From NCBI GenBank assembly GCA_963607765.1, contig CAVDDT010000015.1:1-27435 (forward strand): DNA of 27,435 nucleotides, read 5' to 3'. This document shows positions 1 through 9,433 of the stretch, piece by piece. The translations under genes were made by a program, and so were the position numbers. The notes beneath the pieces are model-generated. The model did no database searches. It had not been told where the DNA came from and saw only the letters and a program-made list of their open reading frames with translations. The first letter of the stretch is position 1. Every line of letters begins with the position of its first letter. The stretch is from Colivicinus sp963607765. GTDB taxonomy: Bacteria > Bacillota_I > Bacilli_A > Erysipelotrichales > Erysipelotrichaceae.

Positions 1-591
1 ATCGCTATTATTCTTATATTCTAGCGGGATGCTTTGGGTAACAACACAACCACCTGCACTAGAAATGCCAGTGCTAACTTCTCCACCACCATCTAAAGAA
101 ACCATTCTTCTGGCTTTAAATAAAGAAGTATCTAATTTTAAAGCACCTAATAATCCAACTTCCTCTTTAGTAGTAAAGCAGCATTCAAGTGCAGGATGAG
201 GCAAAGTATCATCATCAAGTATCGCCAAAATATAAGCAACACCCATGCCATCATCAGCACCAAGAGTAGTGCCTTTTGCCTTCAGCCAATCACCATCAAC
301 ATACAAATCTAATGGATCTTTACTAAAGTCATGATTGCTATCCTTGTTTTTCTCACATACCATATCCATATGTGCTTGAAGAAGAAGTGGGGCACTGTTT
401 TCATAGCCCTTTGAAGCATCTTTATAGATAATGACATTTAATTCATCATCTCTAATTGTCTTAAGACCCCTATCTTCACCAAATTTCACCAAATAATTAC
501 TGATTCTTCCCTCATCAAAAGAACCATGTGGAATCTGACAAATCTCATTAAAATATTTACAATATGGTTTGTTTAAATCGAAAGTTGTCAT
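1..591 (-). CDS. pepD: PepD-type Xaa-His dipeptidase (M20 family), N-terminal part only
   Basis: Cytosolic zinc aminoacyl-histidine dipeptidase of the M20C family, which cleaves dipeptides of broad specificity. The 197 codons visible carry HMDMVCEKN (metal His and the Asp beside it), GTTLGADDGMGVA (bridging metal Asp) and KEEVGLLGA (general-base Glu and metal Glu), in the usual order and spacing. The family is usually close to 480 residues, so more than half, including the dimerisation domain, lies beyond base 1. The ATG overlaps the stop of the upstream S9 peptidase gene as TAATG, so translation is probably coupled. With the Opp importer upstream it fits the last step of peptide breakdown. 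Family assignment is firm; the exact dipeptide preference cannot be read. Confidence 0.93.
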   Translation of the reverse strand, partial: MTTFDLNKPYCKYFNEICQIPHGSFDEGRISNYLVKFGEDRGLKTIRDDELNVIIYKDASKGYENSAPLLLQAHMDMVCEKNKDSNHDFSKDPLDLYVDGDWLKAKGTTLGADDGMGVAYILAILDDDTLPHPALECCFTTKEEVGLLGALKLDTSLFKARRMVSLDGGGEVSTGISSAGGCVVTQSIPLEYKNNSD

Positions 592-2531
592 TAATTGCCC
601 TCCTTTAAATATTTATTCATCCAAGCAGTAATCTCAGATAATCTCTTAATTCTATGATTTGGCTTACCACTCCTACTTAATTCGTGGTTTTCTCCCTTAA
701 ATCCAACAATCTTTGTATCAATGCCTCTACATTTTATCGCTGTATAGTATTGTAAAGCTTCAGGGAAGATACAACGATAATCATCAAAACTATGAATAAA
801 TAACAATGGTGTCTTAACATTATTGGCATACTTAAGTGGAGACATTGACCATAGTTCATCATGACAATTATGTAAGTCTGTAAAATTCATCTCATATGGG
901 AAGTCAATGCCATAATCACTAGCACAAACCTCAGTAATCATATTCGATATAGAACGTTGAGTAGCAGCACACTTAAATCTATCAGTATGAGAAACAACCC
1001 AGTTTGTCATATAGCCACCATATGAGCCACCTGTTACACCAACTCTATCTTTATCAATTTGAGGATATTCCTTTAATACCTCATCAGTAAAGTCCATCAA
1101 ATCCTCAAAATCAATGCCACCCCATTGTCTTCTCAAATCACTAAAGGCATTACCTCTGCCATCACCACCTCTAGGGTTACAGAAGAATACGATATATCCT
1201 TGGTTAACCCAATATTGCATCTCATGATAGAAAATTTCACCATACGCACACTTTGGACCACCATGAATATCTAATATTGCAGGATACTTTTTATTTTCAT
1301 CAAAATCTTCAGGAAGAAGCACCCAACCTTGAATCTTTGTCTTCTTATTAAGCCAAATTCTATGTGGAGTAGCCACATAATATTCGCTTATATCATTTAT
1401 ATGAGTAAGTTCTCTAACACCTAGTTCTTCTACTTCTTGTAGTCTATTAGGAAGAGTAGTGATTGCATATATCTTGCCATCTACTACAACTGCATCATCA
1501 ACAGTGCCTTCAAAATCGCTTAAGCAAACTAGCTCATCATTTTTAAAAGTAAATAGTTCTCCTCTAGAGCCCTTACTTGCACTTAAGAAATATGGATTGC
1601 CATCAATTTTTCTAAATTGACTAAACTTTCCAAAATGCACATCAGTGCCTATAGTGTTATATAAACTTAATTCACTATCAATATATAAGGTGCATACGCC
1701 ATCTTTCAATTTATAGAACTTAGGAGACTCAAGCCAACTAATTTCTTTGCCATAAGTTAAAGCAACCACAATCTCATCTTTGTAATAGAAAGCACGAGCA
1801 ATAATTGCTTTTTCATCATATAAAGTAGTAATTGCCCTATCATCTACATTAAGCTCATAGACACTAGCAAACTTCTTCTTAAAGTCTTTAAATTTAACGC
1901 CTGTATATAAAATCTTATGCTCCTTAAAGTCATATGATTCAACATCCATATCACCTGGAGTAAGTCTTTCAAGTTTTAATGTCTTCTTATCTAAGAAAAA
2001 TAAGGCATTACGATTGCCATTGATCATGCCAGCACCATTAAACATAAAAGGATACTCATCGATCTCAAGATAGTCCTTGTTTTCCTCTTCTTGTCTAATT
2101 AATTCTTCCTTTTTACTATCATCATATAAATAATAATCTGGGTTTTTAACATCAATTGTGGCAAAAACTAAATACTTCTCATCATCATAACTTTTTATTT
2201 CATTTACACTAAGTGGCAAAACAAATTCATTAATTTTATCTCCGCTAACTGGATCTAATACTAAAATCTTTGTTTGAACCTTCTTTTCTTCTTTATCTAT
2301 TTCACTAACAAAAATTTGATTATCATCAACATATAATACCGGGATACGATCGGTATAATCTTTAATAACACTTTGATTATTAGACTTTAAATCATATCTT
2401 AATAGTCTTTGTTTATAATCACTCTTATCTTCCTTGGCGATTGTATCAACAAAATAAAGTGCACTAGAATTTGCACATAAAGAAGAAAGGAAATGATAAT
2501 TACAGAAATCAGCAATACCTATTTTTTTCAT
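591..2531 (-). CDS. S9 family peptidase (prolyl oligopeptidase / acylaminoacyl-peptidase type)
   Basis: Serine peptidase of 646 residues. The first 370 or so residues are beta-rich and repetitive, as expected for the beta-propeller that gates substrate size. The C-terminal alpha/beta-hydrolase domain carries GGSYGGYMTN with nucleophile Ser about residue 503, HSFDDYRC with the acid Asp about 583-584, and GENHELSRSGKP with His about 616. DIHGGP about residue 424 is the oxyanion-side motif. No signal peptide is present, so it is cytosolic and probably cuts imported oligopeptides. GAGGTG precedes the ATG at good spacing. It follows oppA across a strong hairpin and overlaps pepD as TAATG. Whether it is an endopeptidase, dipeptidyl-peptidase or acyl-peptide hydrolase is not decided by these motifs. 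Confidence 0.93.
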   Translation of the reverse strand: MKKIGIADFCNYHFLSSLCANSSALYFVDTIAKEDKSDYKQRLLRYDLKSNNQSVIKDYTDRIPVLYVDDNQIFVSEIDKEEKKVQTKILVLDPVSGDKINEFVLPLSVNEIKSYDDEKYLVFATIDVKNPDYYLYDDSKKEELIRQEEENKDYLEIDEYPFMFNGAGMINGNRNALFFLDKKTLKLERLTPGDMDVESYDFKEHKILYTGVKFKDFKKKFASVYELNVDDRAITTLYDEKAIIARAFYYKDEIVVALTYGKEISWLESPKFYKLKDGVCTLYIDSELSLYNTIGTDVHFGKFSQFRKIDGNPYFLSASKGSRGELFTFKNDELVCLSDFEGTVDDAVVVDGKIYAITTLPNRLQEVEELGVRELTHINDISEYYVATPHRIWLNKKTKIQGWVLLPEDFDENKKYPAILDIHGGPKCAYGEIFYHEMQYWVNQGYIVFFCNPRGGDGRGNAFSDLRRQWGGIDFEDLMDFTDEVLKEYPQIDKDRVGVTGGSYGGYMTNWVVSHTDRFKCAATQRSISNMITEVCASDYGIDFPYEMNFTDLHNCHDELWSMSPLKYANNVKTPLLFIHSFDDYRCIFPEALQYYTAIKCRGIDTKIVGFKGENHELSRSGKPNHRIKRLSEITAWMNKYLKEGN

Positions 2532-2555
2532 TTTTTCACCTCAATATTCAAAAGA

Positions 2556-2587
2556 ATAACGGCAACAGTAATTACTATTGCCGTTAT
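2556..2587 (-). terminator. 32-nt hairpin between oppA and the S9 peptidase gene
   Basis: On minus-strand RNA this stretch pairs with itself along its whole length, with one G-U wobble, and is followed by UUCUUUU. It sits just after the oppA stop, so it probably ends or attenuates the opp transcript. The U-run is interrupted, so partial read-through into the two peptidase genes is likely. I see no separate promoter in the 25 bases before the S9 start. Confidence 0.7.
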
Positions 2588-2597
2588 AAAAATTTAA

Positions 2598-4262
2598 CTA
2601 TTCAGAAACTGGAACTCTAACAAACCAGAAAGTTGAGTTTCCTTGAGCAGAGTTAATAGCACCAGTCATACCTACAGGTTGTAAGCAAATTGTTTGATAA
2701 CCAAACAATGGACATACTTGAGAAGTAGTTTCAACTAAGTACTTTTCAGCATCATGTAAAGCATCAATTCTCTCTGAACCAGTTAAACTATTTGCAGTTT
2801 CCATCAACTCATCATAAGTTGAATCACCCCAAACAGCACAGTTTTGATAGTTAGTAGTTGCCATTTCAAGATAAGTAACTGGATCTAGGAAGTCAGCAGA
2901 CATAGCGCCTCTAGCAGTTTCGAAATTACCATTGTCATCTCTATCAGCAAAGAATACTCTAACATCACCTGTCTTAAGTTCTAGGTTGATACCTACTTCA
3001 GCAAGTTGAGACTTTAATACAGCAGCAACAGTGTCGTGCATTGTATTTTGGTTATAGTAGTATTCAATAGTAACTGGATTTTCAGTAGAATAGCCGCTTT
3101 CAGCAAGTAAAGCGATAGCTTGTTCCTTATCATAAGTTACAAGATCACCGCCAACTTCTCTAAAGTCGCCTTCATCAGAACTAATACCATTTGGAACAAA
3201 TCCATATAGAGGATAGTAAGCATCACCAGCATCAAGTGCATCAACGATAGCTTGTCTATCAATAGCAAGTTGGAAAGCTCTTCTTACATTGTAGTCAAGA
3301 AGTGCAGTGTTTGTATTTGTTTCAGGTCTAACATTAAATTCAACATAGTAGTTGATAACAGAAGGATACATATCAATTTCTTCACCTTCAGTATATAGAC
3401 TTGTAACTGTAGCAGCATCAACACTAGTAGCATAATCAATTTCACCAGTTTGGTAAGCCATTAATTCTGCTTCCATATCAGACATAACAACAGCAGTCAT
3501 TGTTTCAACAACAACATCATCTGCTTCGCAGAAATATTCATTTTTAGTCATGACAATTCTGTCTGCTCTATCAATTGAAGAATACTTGAATGCACCACTT
3601 GTAGGAACATCAGCACTTTCAGCATAGCTGTAATCACCACTTGGAGCGTAATCACTTCTAACTGCATAGTATACACCACCAGCTAATAAAGAAGTGAAAT
3701 AATCACATGGTTGATTTAATGTGAATACTAGAGTGTTTTCATCTGTTGCGACAGCACCAGTTAAATCAGTCATAGAATCTACATCAGCGCCATCATATTG
3801 AGCAGCACCAACTAGATTGTTAGTGATCCAAGATAAATAAGTAACTTCACCACTACCGATAGATAAAGCATGTTTAATGCCATAAATATAATCTTCAGCA
3901 GTAACCTTTTGACCATCAGACCAATAGTTTTCCTTTAAAGTTAAAGTGTAAGTAAGGCCATCATCACTTACATCATAGCTTTCTACAGCACAAGGATTAG
4001 TACCTTCTTGGCTGATTTGGAATAGTGGATATGATGTTTGGTTAATAACATAAGCACCAATAGAATCAGAAGCGATAGCTGGATCTAGGTATGATGGTGA
4101 ATCACCGATAGCATACGTAAATTCTGTCTTATAGCTTGTTGTAGTAGCTTCATCACTACTATCATCAGAATCGCTTGAATCGCTAGAGCTTGAACAAGCA
4201 ACCAATGTAAAGCTCATAAGTACAGCTAAAGCTAATACAAGAACTTTTTTTAATTTTTTCAT
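2598..4262 (-). CDS. oppA: Oligopeptide-binding lipoprotein (SBP_bac_5)
   Basis: Extracellular peptide-binding lipoprotein of the Opp ABC importer, 554 residues, normal for the family. Residues 1-22 form a Lys-rich start and hydrophobic signal ending in the lipobox LVAC with lipidated Cys23. A Ser/Asp-rich linker (to about residue 38) follows and tethers the domain to the membrane. The region from about residue 65 (PSYLDPAIASDS) onward matches family 5 solute-binding proteins, as does the DYNVRRAFQLAIDR segment. AAAGGG precedes the start. It is the last gene of the oppB-C-D-F-A order, which differs from the classic A-first layout. A close dipeptide- or other-peptide-binding role (DppA-like) cannot be excluded. 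Confidence 0.93.
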   Translation of the reverse strand: MKKLKKVLVLALAVLMSFTLVACSSSSDSSDSDDSSDEATTTSYKTEFTYAIGDSPSYLDPAIASDSIGAYVINQTSYPLFQISQEGTNPCAVESYDVSDDGLTYTLTLKENYWSDGQKVTAEDYIYGIKHALSIGSGEVTYLSWITNNLVGAAQYDGADVDSMTDLTGAVATDENTLVFTLNQPCDYFTSLLAGGVYYAVRSDYAPSGDYSYAESADVPTSGAFKYSSIDRADRIVMTKNEYFCEADDVVVETMTAVVMSDMEAELMAYQTGEIDYATSVDAATVTSLYTEGEEIDMYPSVINYYVEFNVRPETNTNTALLDYNVRRAFQLAIDRQAIVDALDAGDAYYPLYGFVPNGISSDEGDFREVGGDLVTYDKEQAIALLAESGYSTENPVTIEYYYNQNTMHDTVAAVLKSQLAEVGINLELKTGDVRVFFADRDDNGNFETARGAMSADFLDPVTYLEMATTNYQNCAVWGDSTYDELMETANSLTGSERIDALHDAEKYLVETTSQVCPLFGYQTICLQPVGMTGAINSAQGNSTFWFVRVPVSE

Positions 4263-4277
4263 ATATCTACCCTTTCT

Positions 4278-5255
4278 TTACTTCTCATATAAGAAGCATG
4301 CAACCAGTCTATTTCCGACCTGCACAAATGGAGGAACCTCTTTTTTGCATCGTTCACTGGCCTTTGGACAACGCGTAGAGAATGGACATCCACTTGGTGG
4401 ATTAATTGGCGAAGGAATTTCTCCCTCTAACACAATACGCTGTTTTGCTTTCGCAATATTTGGATCCGAAATCGGAATAGCTGACAATAACGCAACTGTA
4501 TAAGGATGAAGAGGACGATGATAAACATCATTACTTGGCCCAACCTCCATCATGTGTCCTAAATACATGACACCTATACGATCAGAAATGTGTTTTACCA
4601 TACTTAAATCATGCGCAATGAATAAATATGACAAGTTCATTTCCTTTTGAATATTCTTAAGTAAATTAATTACTTGAGCTTGAATTGAAACATCTAGAGC
4701 TGAAATAGGCTCATCACAAACAATAAATTTTGGATTAACAGCCAAAGCTCTGGCAATGCCAATTCTTTGACGCTGACCACCAGAGAATTCGCTTGGATAC
4801 CTTCTAATGTGGTCAGGTTTTAAACCAACAATCTTTAATAATTCAACAACCCTATCTTCTCTTTCTTTATTAGTGTTGTATATATTGTGAATAATCATTG
4901 GCTCCTTAATTATTTCACCAACAGTCATTCTTGGATCTAGTGAAGCATATGGATCCTGGAATATCATCTGCATATCTTTTCTAAAAGCCTTAAGCTCTTT
5001 TCCCTTGATACCAGAAATATCCTTTCCCTCAAACTCTACCTTTCCACTTACTGGTTCATAAAGTTTAACAATAGTTCTACCAAGTGTAGATTTGCCACAG
5101 CCTGACTCACCGACAAGACCGAATGTTTCATTTTCCTTAACATCAAAGCTTACTCCATCAACTGCTTTAACGATTTGTTTTTTAGAAAATAAACCCTTAG
5201 TGACATCAAAATAAGTCTTCAAATCTTCAACTTTTAAAATAACTTTTTCACTCAT
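4278..5255 (-). CDS. oppF: Oligopeptide ABC importer ATP-binding protein OppF
   Basis: Cytosolic ATPase of the Opp importer, 325 residues from the chosen start. It has Walker A GESGCGKS (about 49-56), signature FSGGQRQR, Walker B FIVCDEP followed by SALD, and the C-terminal oligopeptide extension with four cysteines (GCPFSTRCP..RC..AC), which in this family holds an iron-sulfur cluster. Start choice: GTG at 5264, ATG at 5261 and ATG at 5255 are all in frame. ATG 5255 has GGGGTG six bases upstream and gives the natural MSEKVILKV start, overlapping the oppD stop by 8 nt. It pairs with OppD as a heterodimer. Confidence 0.94.
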   Translation of the reverse strand: MSEKVILKVEDLKTYFDVTKGLFSKKQIVKAVDGVSFDVKENETFGLVGESGCGKSTLGRTIVKLYEPVSGKVEFEGKDISGIKGKELKAFRKDMQMIFQDPYASLDPRMTVGEIIKEPMIIHNIYNTNKEREDRVVELLKIVGLKPDHIRRYPSEFSGGQRQRIGIARALAVNPKFIVCDEPISALDVSIQAQVINLLKNIQKEMNLSYLFIAHDLSMVKHISDRIGVMYLGHMMEVGPSNDVYHRPLHPYTVALLSAIPISDPNIAKAKQRIVLEGEIPSPINPPSGCPFSTRCPKASERCKKEVPPFVQVGNRLVACFLYEK

Positions 5256-6267
5256 TTTCATCACCCCAAGTCTTCTTAGCCATTTCCTCGTTCAACCAGC
5301 ATCTACATGTATGACCTTTGTTAAACTCTTTCTCATCAGGCATATAAGATTTACAAATTCTCATAGCCTTTGAACATCTATCCACAAATGGACAACCCTT
5401 TGGTGGATTTAATAAATCAGGTGGAGAACCAGGGATTGGTTCAAGTTCTTTTTCTTCACCATCTTCAGGATGAGCTACACAATTTAATAACCCTTTTGTA
5501 TAAGGATGCTTAGGATTATAGAAAATATCTTGGTCGCTTCCCTTTTCTACAAGTTTGCCACCATACATAATGCATACTTTATCACACAACTTAGCCACAA
5601 CACCTAAATCATGAGTAATCATGATAACAGCTGCGTTGGTTTCTTTTCTTAAGTTATCAATTAACTCTAATACTTGTGCTTGAATAGTAACATCAAGCGC
5701 TGTAGTAGGTTCATCAGCAATAATTACACGAGGATTACAAGTTAGCGCAATCGCAATAACAATTCTCTGTCTCATACCACCAGAAAATTCATATGGATAT
5801 TGCTTAATACGCTTTTCAGGACTAGGAATACCTACAAGTCGCATAAGCTCTAGAGCTCTTTGTTTAGCTTGTTCCTTAGTCATGTTTGTATGATTCATAA
5901 GTGGCTCAATAAGTTGGGTCTCAATCTTTAAGACCGGATTTAAGAAAGTCATTGGATCTTGGAAAATCATCGCAATCTTATTTCCTCTTAAAGAACGCAT
6001 CTTCGCATCATACTCTTTTTTGTTTTTGAAATGACTAGGGCTAATGTCTTCGCCATCAAACATAATGGTTCCACTTTCAACCGTACCATTTTGGGCAAGA
6101 AGGCCCATAATTGAATACATTGTCTGTGATTTGCCACTACCCGACTCACCTACGATGCCTATTACTTCTCCTTCATTTAGACTTAGTGAAACATCATTAA
6201 CAGCTCTTACCGTGCCATCATCTGTACTAAACGATGTTGTTAAATTTTTTATATCTAATAATGCCAT
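5248..6267 (-). CDS. oppD: Oligopeptide ABC importer ATP-binding protein OppD
   Basis: Second ATPase of the Opp importer, 339 residues. Walker A GESGSGKS is at 40-47, followed by signature FSGGMRQRI, Walker B VIIADEP and TTALD, and H-loop ITHD. The C-terminal cysteine motif GCPFVDRC...CKSYMP...C is present as in OppF. AGAGGT precedes the ATG. It lies 4 nt after oppC and overlaps oppF by 8 nt, so the two ATPases are probably made in equal amounts by coupled translation. Confidence 0.94.
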   Translation of the reverse strand: MALLDIKNLTTSFSTDDGTVRAVNDVSLSLNEGEVIGIVGESGSGKSQTMYSIMGLLAQNGTVESGTIMFDGEDISPSHFKNKKEYDAKMRSLRGNKIAMIFQDPMTFLNPVLKIETQLIEPLMNHTNMTKEQAKQRALELMRLVGIPSPEKRIKQYPYEFSGGMRQRIVIAIALTCNPRVIIADEPTTALDVTIQAQVLELIDNLRKETNAAVIMITHDLGVVAKLCDKVCIMYGGKLVEKGSDQDIFYNPKHPYTKGLLNCVAHPEDGEEKELEPIPGSPPDLLNPPKGCPFVDRCSKAMRICKSYMPDEKEFNKGHTCRCWLNEEMAKKTWGDENE

Positions 6268-6271
6268 ATTA

Positions 6272-7198
6272 CTACCTCTGTTTAGCTTGGAAAGCTTCTC
6301 CTAAACCATCACCAACAAAGTTAAGTGATAGACATGTAAGCGAAATCGCTAGAACTACCCAAATGATTTGAATAGGATACGTGAAGAACAAACTTCGACA
6401 ATCATTAGCTAGTTTTCCCCAAGAAGGGATAGATGGATCTAGTCCAATACCAACGAAACTTAAATAAGATTCGGTAAAGATAGCACTAGGAACCATCATT
6501 GTAAGATTTACAATGATTGGACCAATCGCATTTACAATCAAGTGATTCAACAAAATTCTCTTATGACTTGCGCCAAGAACCTTAGCAGCCAAAGTATATT
6601 CCATTTCTTTAATAGAACGAATTTGTTGACGTACTTGTCGAGCCATGCCAATCCAAGTTGTAAAACATATCGCAAACAACATAGCTGGAATGGTATTGCC
6701 AAATATCATCAAAATCAAAATTACATATAGAAGTGTTGGAATAGAATCAAGAATATCAACTATTCTCATCATAATCATATCGGTCTTACCGCCAACATAT
6801 CCGGCAATACCTCCATATAAAACACCAACAATCAAGCAGATGAAGGCACTGGCAAAGCCAATCGCAAGTGAAATACGGCCACCATAACATACTCTAACAA
6901 AGATATCTCTGCCTAGCTTGTCTGTACCAAATGGATGAGCTAGTGAAGGCATTGCATTCTTAAGTTGAATGTTTTGGTCCTCAATTCCATATGGAGAGAA
7001 AATTGGCACAAATATCGCAAGAAGTACCATTATTACTAAGAATATTAAACCAGCCATCGCAAGCTTATTTTTTTTATAACGATCCCAAACATCCTTAAAA
7101 AATGTCTTAGATTGCATTGCGATAAATTCCGAGTTCTTTTCATCTTCAGGAAGTTTTTCAAACATTTCTTCAGTTAAAACTAATTCTTCTTTTTCCAT
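6272..7198 (-). CDS. oppC: Oligopeptide ABC importer permease OppC
   Basis: Inner-membrane permease of 308 residues. A soluble N-terminal tail of about 35 residues leads to a first membrane helix near residues 47-69 (AMAGLIFLVIMVLLAIFVPIF). An extracytoplasmic stretch with the family hallmark HPFGTDKLGRDIF follows, then five more helices. The cytoplasmic coupling segment EYTLAAKVLGASHKRILLNHLI contains the EAA-loop glycine that docks onto OppD/F. AGGAGG sits six bases before the ATG. It is the second gene of the opp operon, 10 nt after oppB. Confidence 0.94.
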   Translation of the reverse strand: MEKEELVLTEEMFEKLPEDEKNSEFIAMQSKTFFKDVWDRYKKNKLAMAGLIFLVIMVLLAIFVPIFSPYGIEDQNIQLKNAMPSLAHPFGTDKLGRDIFVRVCYGGRISLAIGFASAFICLIVGVLYGGIAGYVGGKTDMIMMRIVDILDSIPTLLYVILILMIFGNTIPAMLFAICFTTWIGMARQVRQQIRSIKEMEYTLAAKVLGASHKRILLNHLIVNAIGPIIVNLTMMVPSAIFTESYLSFVGIGLDPSIPSWGKLANDCRSLFFTYPIQIIWVVLAISLTCLSLNFVGDGLGEAFQAKQR

Positions 7199-7208
7199 GC
7201 TTAACCTC

Positions 7209-8135
7209 CTATTTATTTACCTTGATTCTTGGGTCAATCAAAGCAGCTACAATATCTGAAACAAGTGTCATAAGTATAACAAGTGCACCAAGCAAAATTG
7301 TTAAGCCCATACATAATGTATAGTCACGATTTGAAATAGAGTTTGTAAATTCTCTACCAATACCTGGGATTGAGAATAATGTCTCAATAACAAGTGAACC
7401 TGTAATCATACCAGCAAACATTGGCCCTGCATAAGTTACTACTGGAAGTAAAGCATTCTTTAATCCATGTTTAATAACAACTAGAGATTCTTTTGTTCCC
7501 TTACTTCTAGCTAGCGTAATATAGTCAGATCCCATTACATCCCTAAGACTAGATCTTGTAAGACGAGTAATTGTTGAGATTGGTGAAAACGAAAGCGCTA
7601 GAACCGGCATAATATAACTTGCTGGAGTCTCAAGTCCAACCACTGGAAGTAAACCAAGTTTTACCGCAAACACTATCATCATCAGCATTGCTAGTAAGAA
7701 TCCTGGAACAGATACGCCAATTGTAGCCAAGACCGTAATTAACGAATTAACCCATCGCTTTTTTGTTAGCGCTGAGATTATTCCAAGTCCTATGCCCACC
7801 ACTATCGCAACAATAAAGGCGATAGTTCCAAGCTTTGCGGTAATTGGAAGTCTTGCCGCAATGATTTCAGTAACACTTTGACCCTTCTTAGAAATAGATA
7901 CACCAAAGTCACCATGCAAGACATTACTCATGTAAATAATGTATTGTTCGCTAACAGGTTTATCTAGTCCATATTTTTTGTTAAGTGCCTCCATGGTAGC
8001 AGCTGGAATTGCCTTATTATCTCTTGAGAAAGGAGAACCAGGCATAGCTTTCATACCAAAAAAAACGATTGTCGCAAGGATGAATAATGTCAAAATTCCA
8101 AGCAACAATCTTTTTACAATATACTTAAACATCAT
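7209..8135 (-). CDS. oppB: Oligopeptide ABC importer permease OppB
   Basis: First gene of the opp operon. It encodes a membrane permease of about 308 residues with the typical N-terminal helix (KRLLLGILTLFILATIVFFGM), the extracytoplasmic GLDKPVSEQYI...GDFGVS segment, and the EAA coupling loop DYITLARSKGTKESLVVIKHGLKNALLPV. Three starts are in frame: GTG 8138, ATG 8135 and ATG 8132. I chose ATG 8135 because AAGGT lies about seven bases upstream. It forms the transmembrane channel with OppC. A consensus-like promoter lies just upstream. Confidence 0.93.
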   Translation of the reverse strand: MMFKYIVKRLLLGILTLFILATIVFFGMKAMPGSPFSRDNKAIPAATMEALNKKYGLDKPVSEQYIIYMSNVLHGDFGVSISKKGQSVTEIIAARLPITAKLGTIAFIVAIVVGIGLGIISALTKKRWVNSLITVLATIGVSVPGFLLAMLMMIVFAVKLGLLPVVGLETPASYIMPVLALSFSPISTITRLTRSSLRDVMGSDYITLARSKGTKESLVVIKHGLKNALLPVVTYAGPMFAGMITGSLVIETLFSIPGIGREFTNSISNRDYTLCMGLTILLGALVILMTLVSDIVAALIDPRIKVNK

Positions 8136-8163
8136 CACACCTACCTTATAAACTATGGTTTTA

Positions 8164-8191
8164 ATTATATTGCTAGATTATTTTTTTTCAA
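8164..8191 (-). promoter_or_regulatory. opp operon promoter
   Basis: On the minus strand TTGAAA (8186-8191) and TATAAT (8164-8169) are separated by 16 bases. Transcription would start near 8157, about 22 bases before oppB. It lies directly after the terminator of the M24 peptidase genes, so the opp operon appears to be its own transcription unit. Confidence 0.75.
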
Positions 8192-8213
8192 TGATTTTTT
8201 ACAATTTTTTCAT

Positions 8214-8252
8214 AAAAAAATGAAAGATTTTCATATATTGAAAATCTTTCAT
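8214..8252 (-). terminator. Rho-independent terminator after the M24 peptidase pair
   Basis: A perfect 14-bp stem (8220-8233 with 8239-8252), five-base loop, followed on the minus strand by seven U residues. It begins 18 bases after the stop of the second M24 gene. Confidence 0.9.
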
Positions 8253-8269
8253 TTTATATTACTTTACTA

Positions 8270-9433
8270 TTAAAGGTTTTTACTAAAGTCTATTTCAAAT
8301 AAATCTCTTGGGAAGTTAGTTAAAAATTCAGCACCAGTCTCTGTAACAAGAATCATATCTTCAACTCTCATATAACCTTCACCCTTAAAAAACATCTTAG
8401 GTTCACTACAAAAGATCATACCAGGCTTTAGTATTAAATCATTGCCAGGAATCAAGAAAGGGACTTCATGAACTTCACTACCTATATGGTGTCCATTGCC
8501 ACCTTCTTCATCTCTTTTAAAACGAAGATAATCATAGTAGCCAAGTTCTTCAACTTTATCACATATCATGCCATATAAGTCACCAAACTTCGTTTCATAT
8601 GGCTTAATATTATTAACCATATATACTTCACCAGCTTGCAGGGCTTCATATCCTTTTTTAACAAGCTCAGGTGCCTTGCCATAATAAACCGTTCTGCCCC
8701 AATCACTACAATAGCCAGAATCCATATAACCAATATCGAAAGCAATCATCGTTCCTTCAGTTAGCTTGCGATCATTTTCAAATGGCTCAATGCTTGAAGC
8801 ATTATCCGTATTTCTTGTTTTAAAGCCACAAGTAGGAGGGAAAGATAAATCAGCCATTCCATTAAATAGACCATAGTCCATAATCATCTTCTCAGCCTCA
8901 AACATACTCATGCCAGGTTTTAGGTGCTTACAAACATACATTACCGCATCATCTGTAAACTTAGCTAGTTTACGCATTATGGTAATTTCTTTTTCATCTT
9001 TGATTCTTCTTAAATCATCAAATAACGTTTCCACACTACTTGTCTTAATATCAGGATCTACAACCTTCAAAGTTTTCTTAAACCAAGATTCACAGTCTCT
9101 GCCGATACCAATATTTTTGCCATCGATAATGTGAGTAAGCATATCTTCAAATTGATCCATATATGAAACTACCACATCATTTAAAGTAGTATCAAAATAC
9201 TTCTTTAAACTTGGAATACATAAAATAGTAGACTTTCCTTCTTTATTTACATAAATCATTGCCTCAGGAATAATATGGCTTCCCGCAATTGGCTCATCCA
9301 AATTGAAACAGTATCTTTGCCAAAAATAAGAAGTGCTCTCACTTAAATATTGAAAGTTAGCACCACTAGCGTATAAAACGCCATCTAGTCCACTATCTTT
9401 GATGGCCTTTAAACAATTCTCTCTTCTAGACAT
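8270..9433 (-). CDS. M24 family Xaa-Pro aminopeptidase-like metallopeptidase (second copy)
   Basis: Cytosolic dinuclear-metal aminopeptidase of 387 residues that likely removes N-terminal residues before proline. The N-terminal creatinase-like domain covers about residues 1-130 and the pita-bread catalytic domain about 145-380. The five metal ligands can be read: Asp in AFDIGYMD, Asp in GYCSDWGRT, His in GHHIGSEVHEVP, Glu in FCSEPKM and Glu in RVEDMILVTE. Its ATG overlaps the stop of the preceding M24 gene as TAATG. The two proteins are alike along their whole length and share the C-terminal TNFPRDLFEI, so they arose by tandem duplication. Substrate could be Xaa-Pro dipeptides (prolidase) or longer peptides. 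Confidence 0.92.
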   Translation of the reverse strand: MSRRENCLKAIKDSGLDGVLYASGANFQYLSESTSYFWQRYCFNLDEPIAGSHIIPEAMIYVNKEGKSTILCIPSLKKYFDTTLNDVVVSYMDQFEDMLTHIIDGKNIGIGRDCESWFKKTLKVVDPDIKTSSVETLFDDLRRIKDEKEITIMRKLAKFTDDAVMYVCKHLKPGMSMFEAEKMIMDYGLFNGMADLSFPPTCGFKTRNTDNASSIEPFENDRKLTEGTMIAFDIGYMDSGYCSDWGRTVYYGKAPELVKKGYEALQAGEVYMVNNIKPYETKFGDLYGMICDKVEELGYYDYLRFKRDEEGGNGHHIGSEVHEVPFLIPGNDLILKPGMIFCSEPKMFFKGEGYMRVEDMILVTETGAEFLTNFPRDLFEIDFSKNL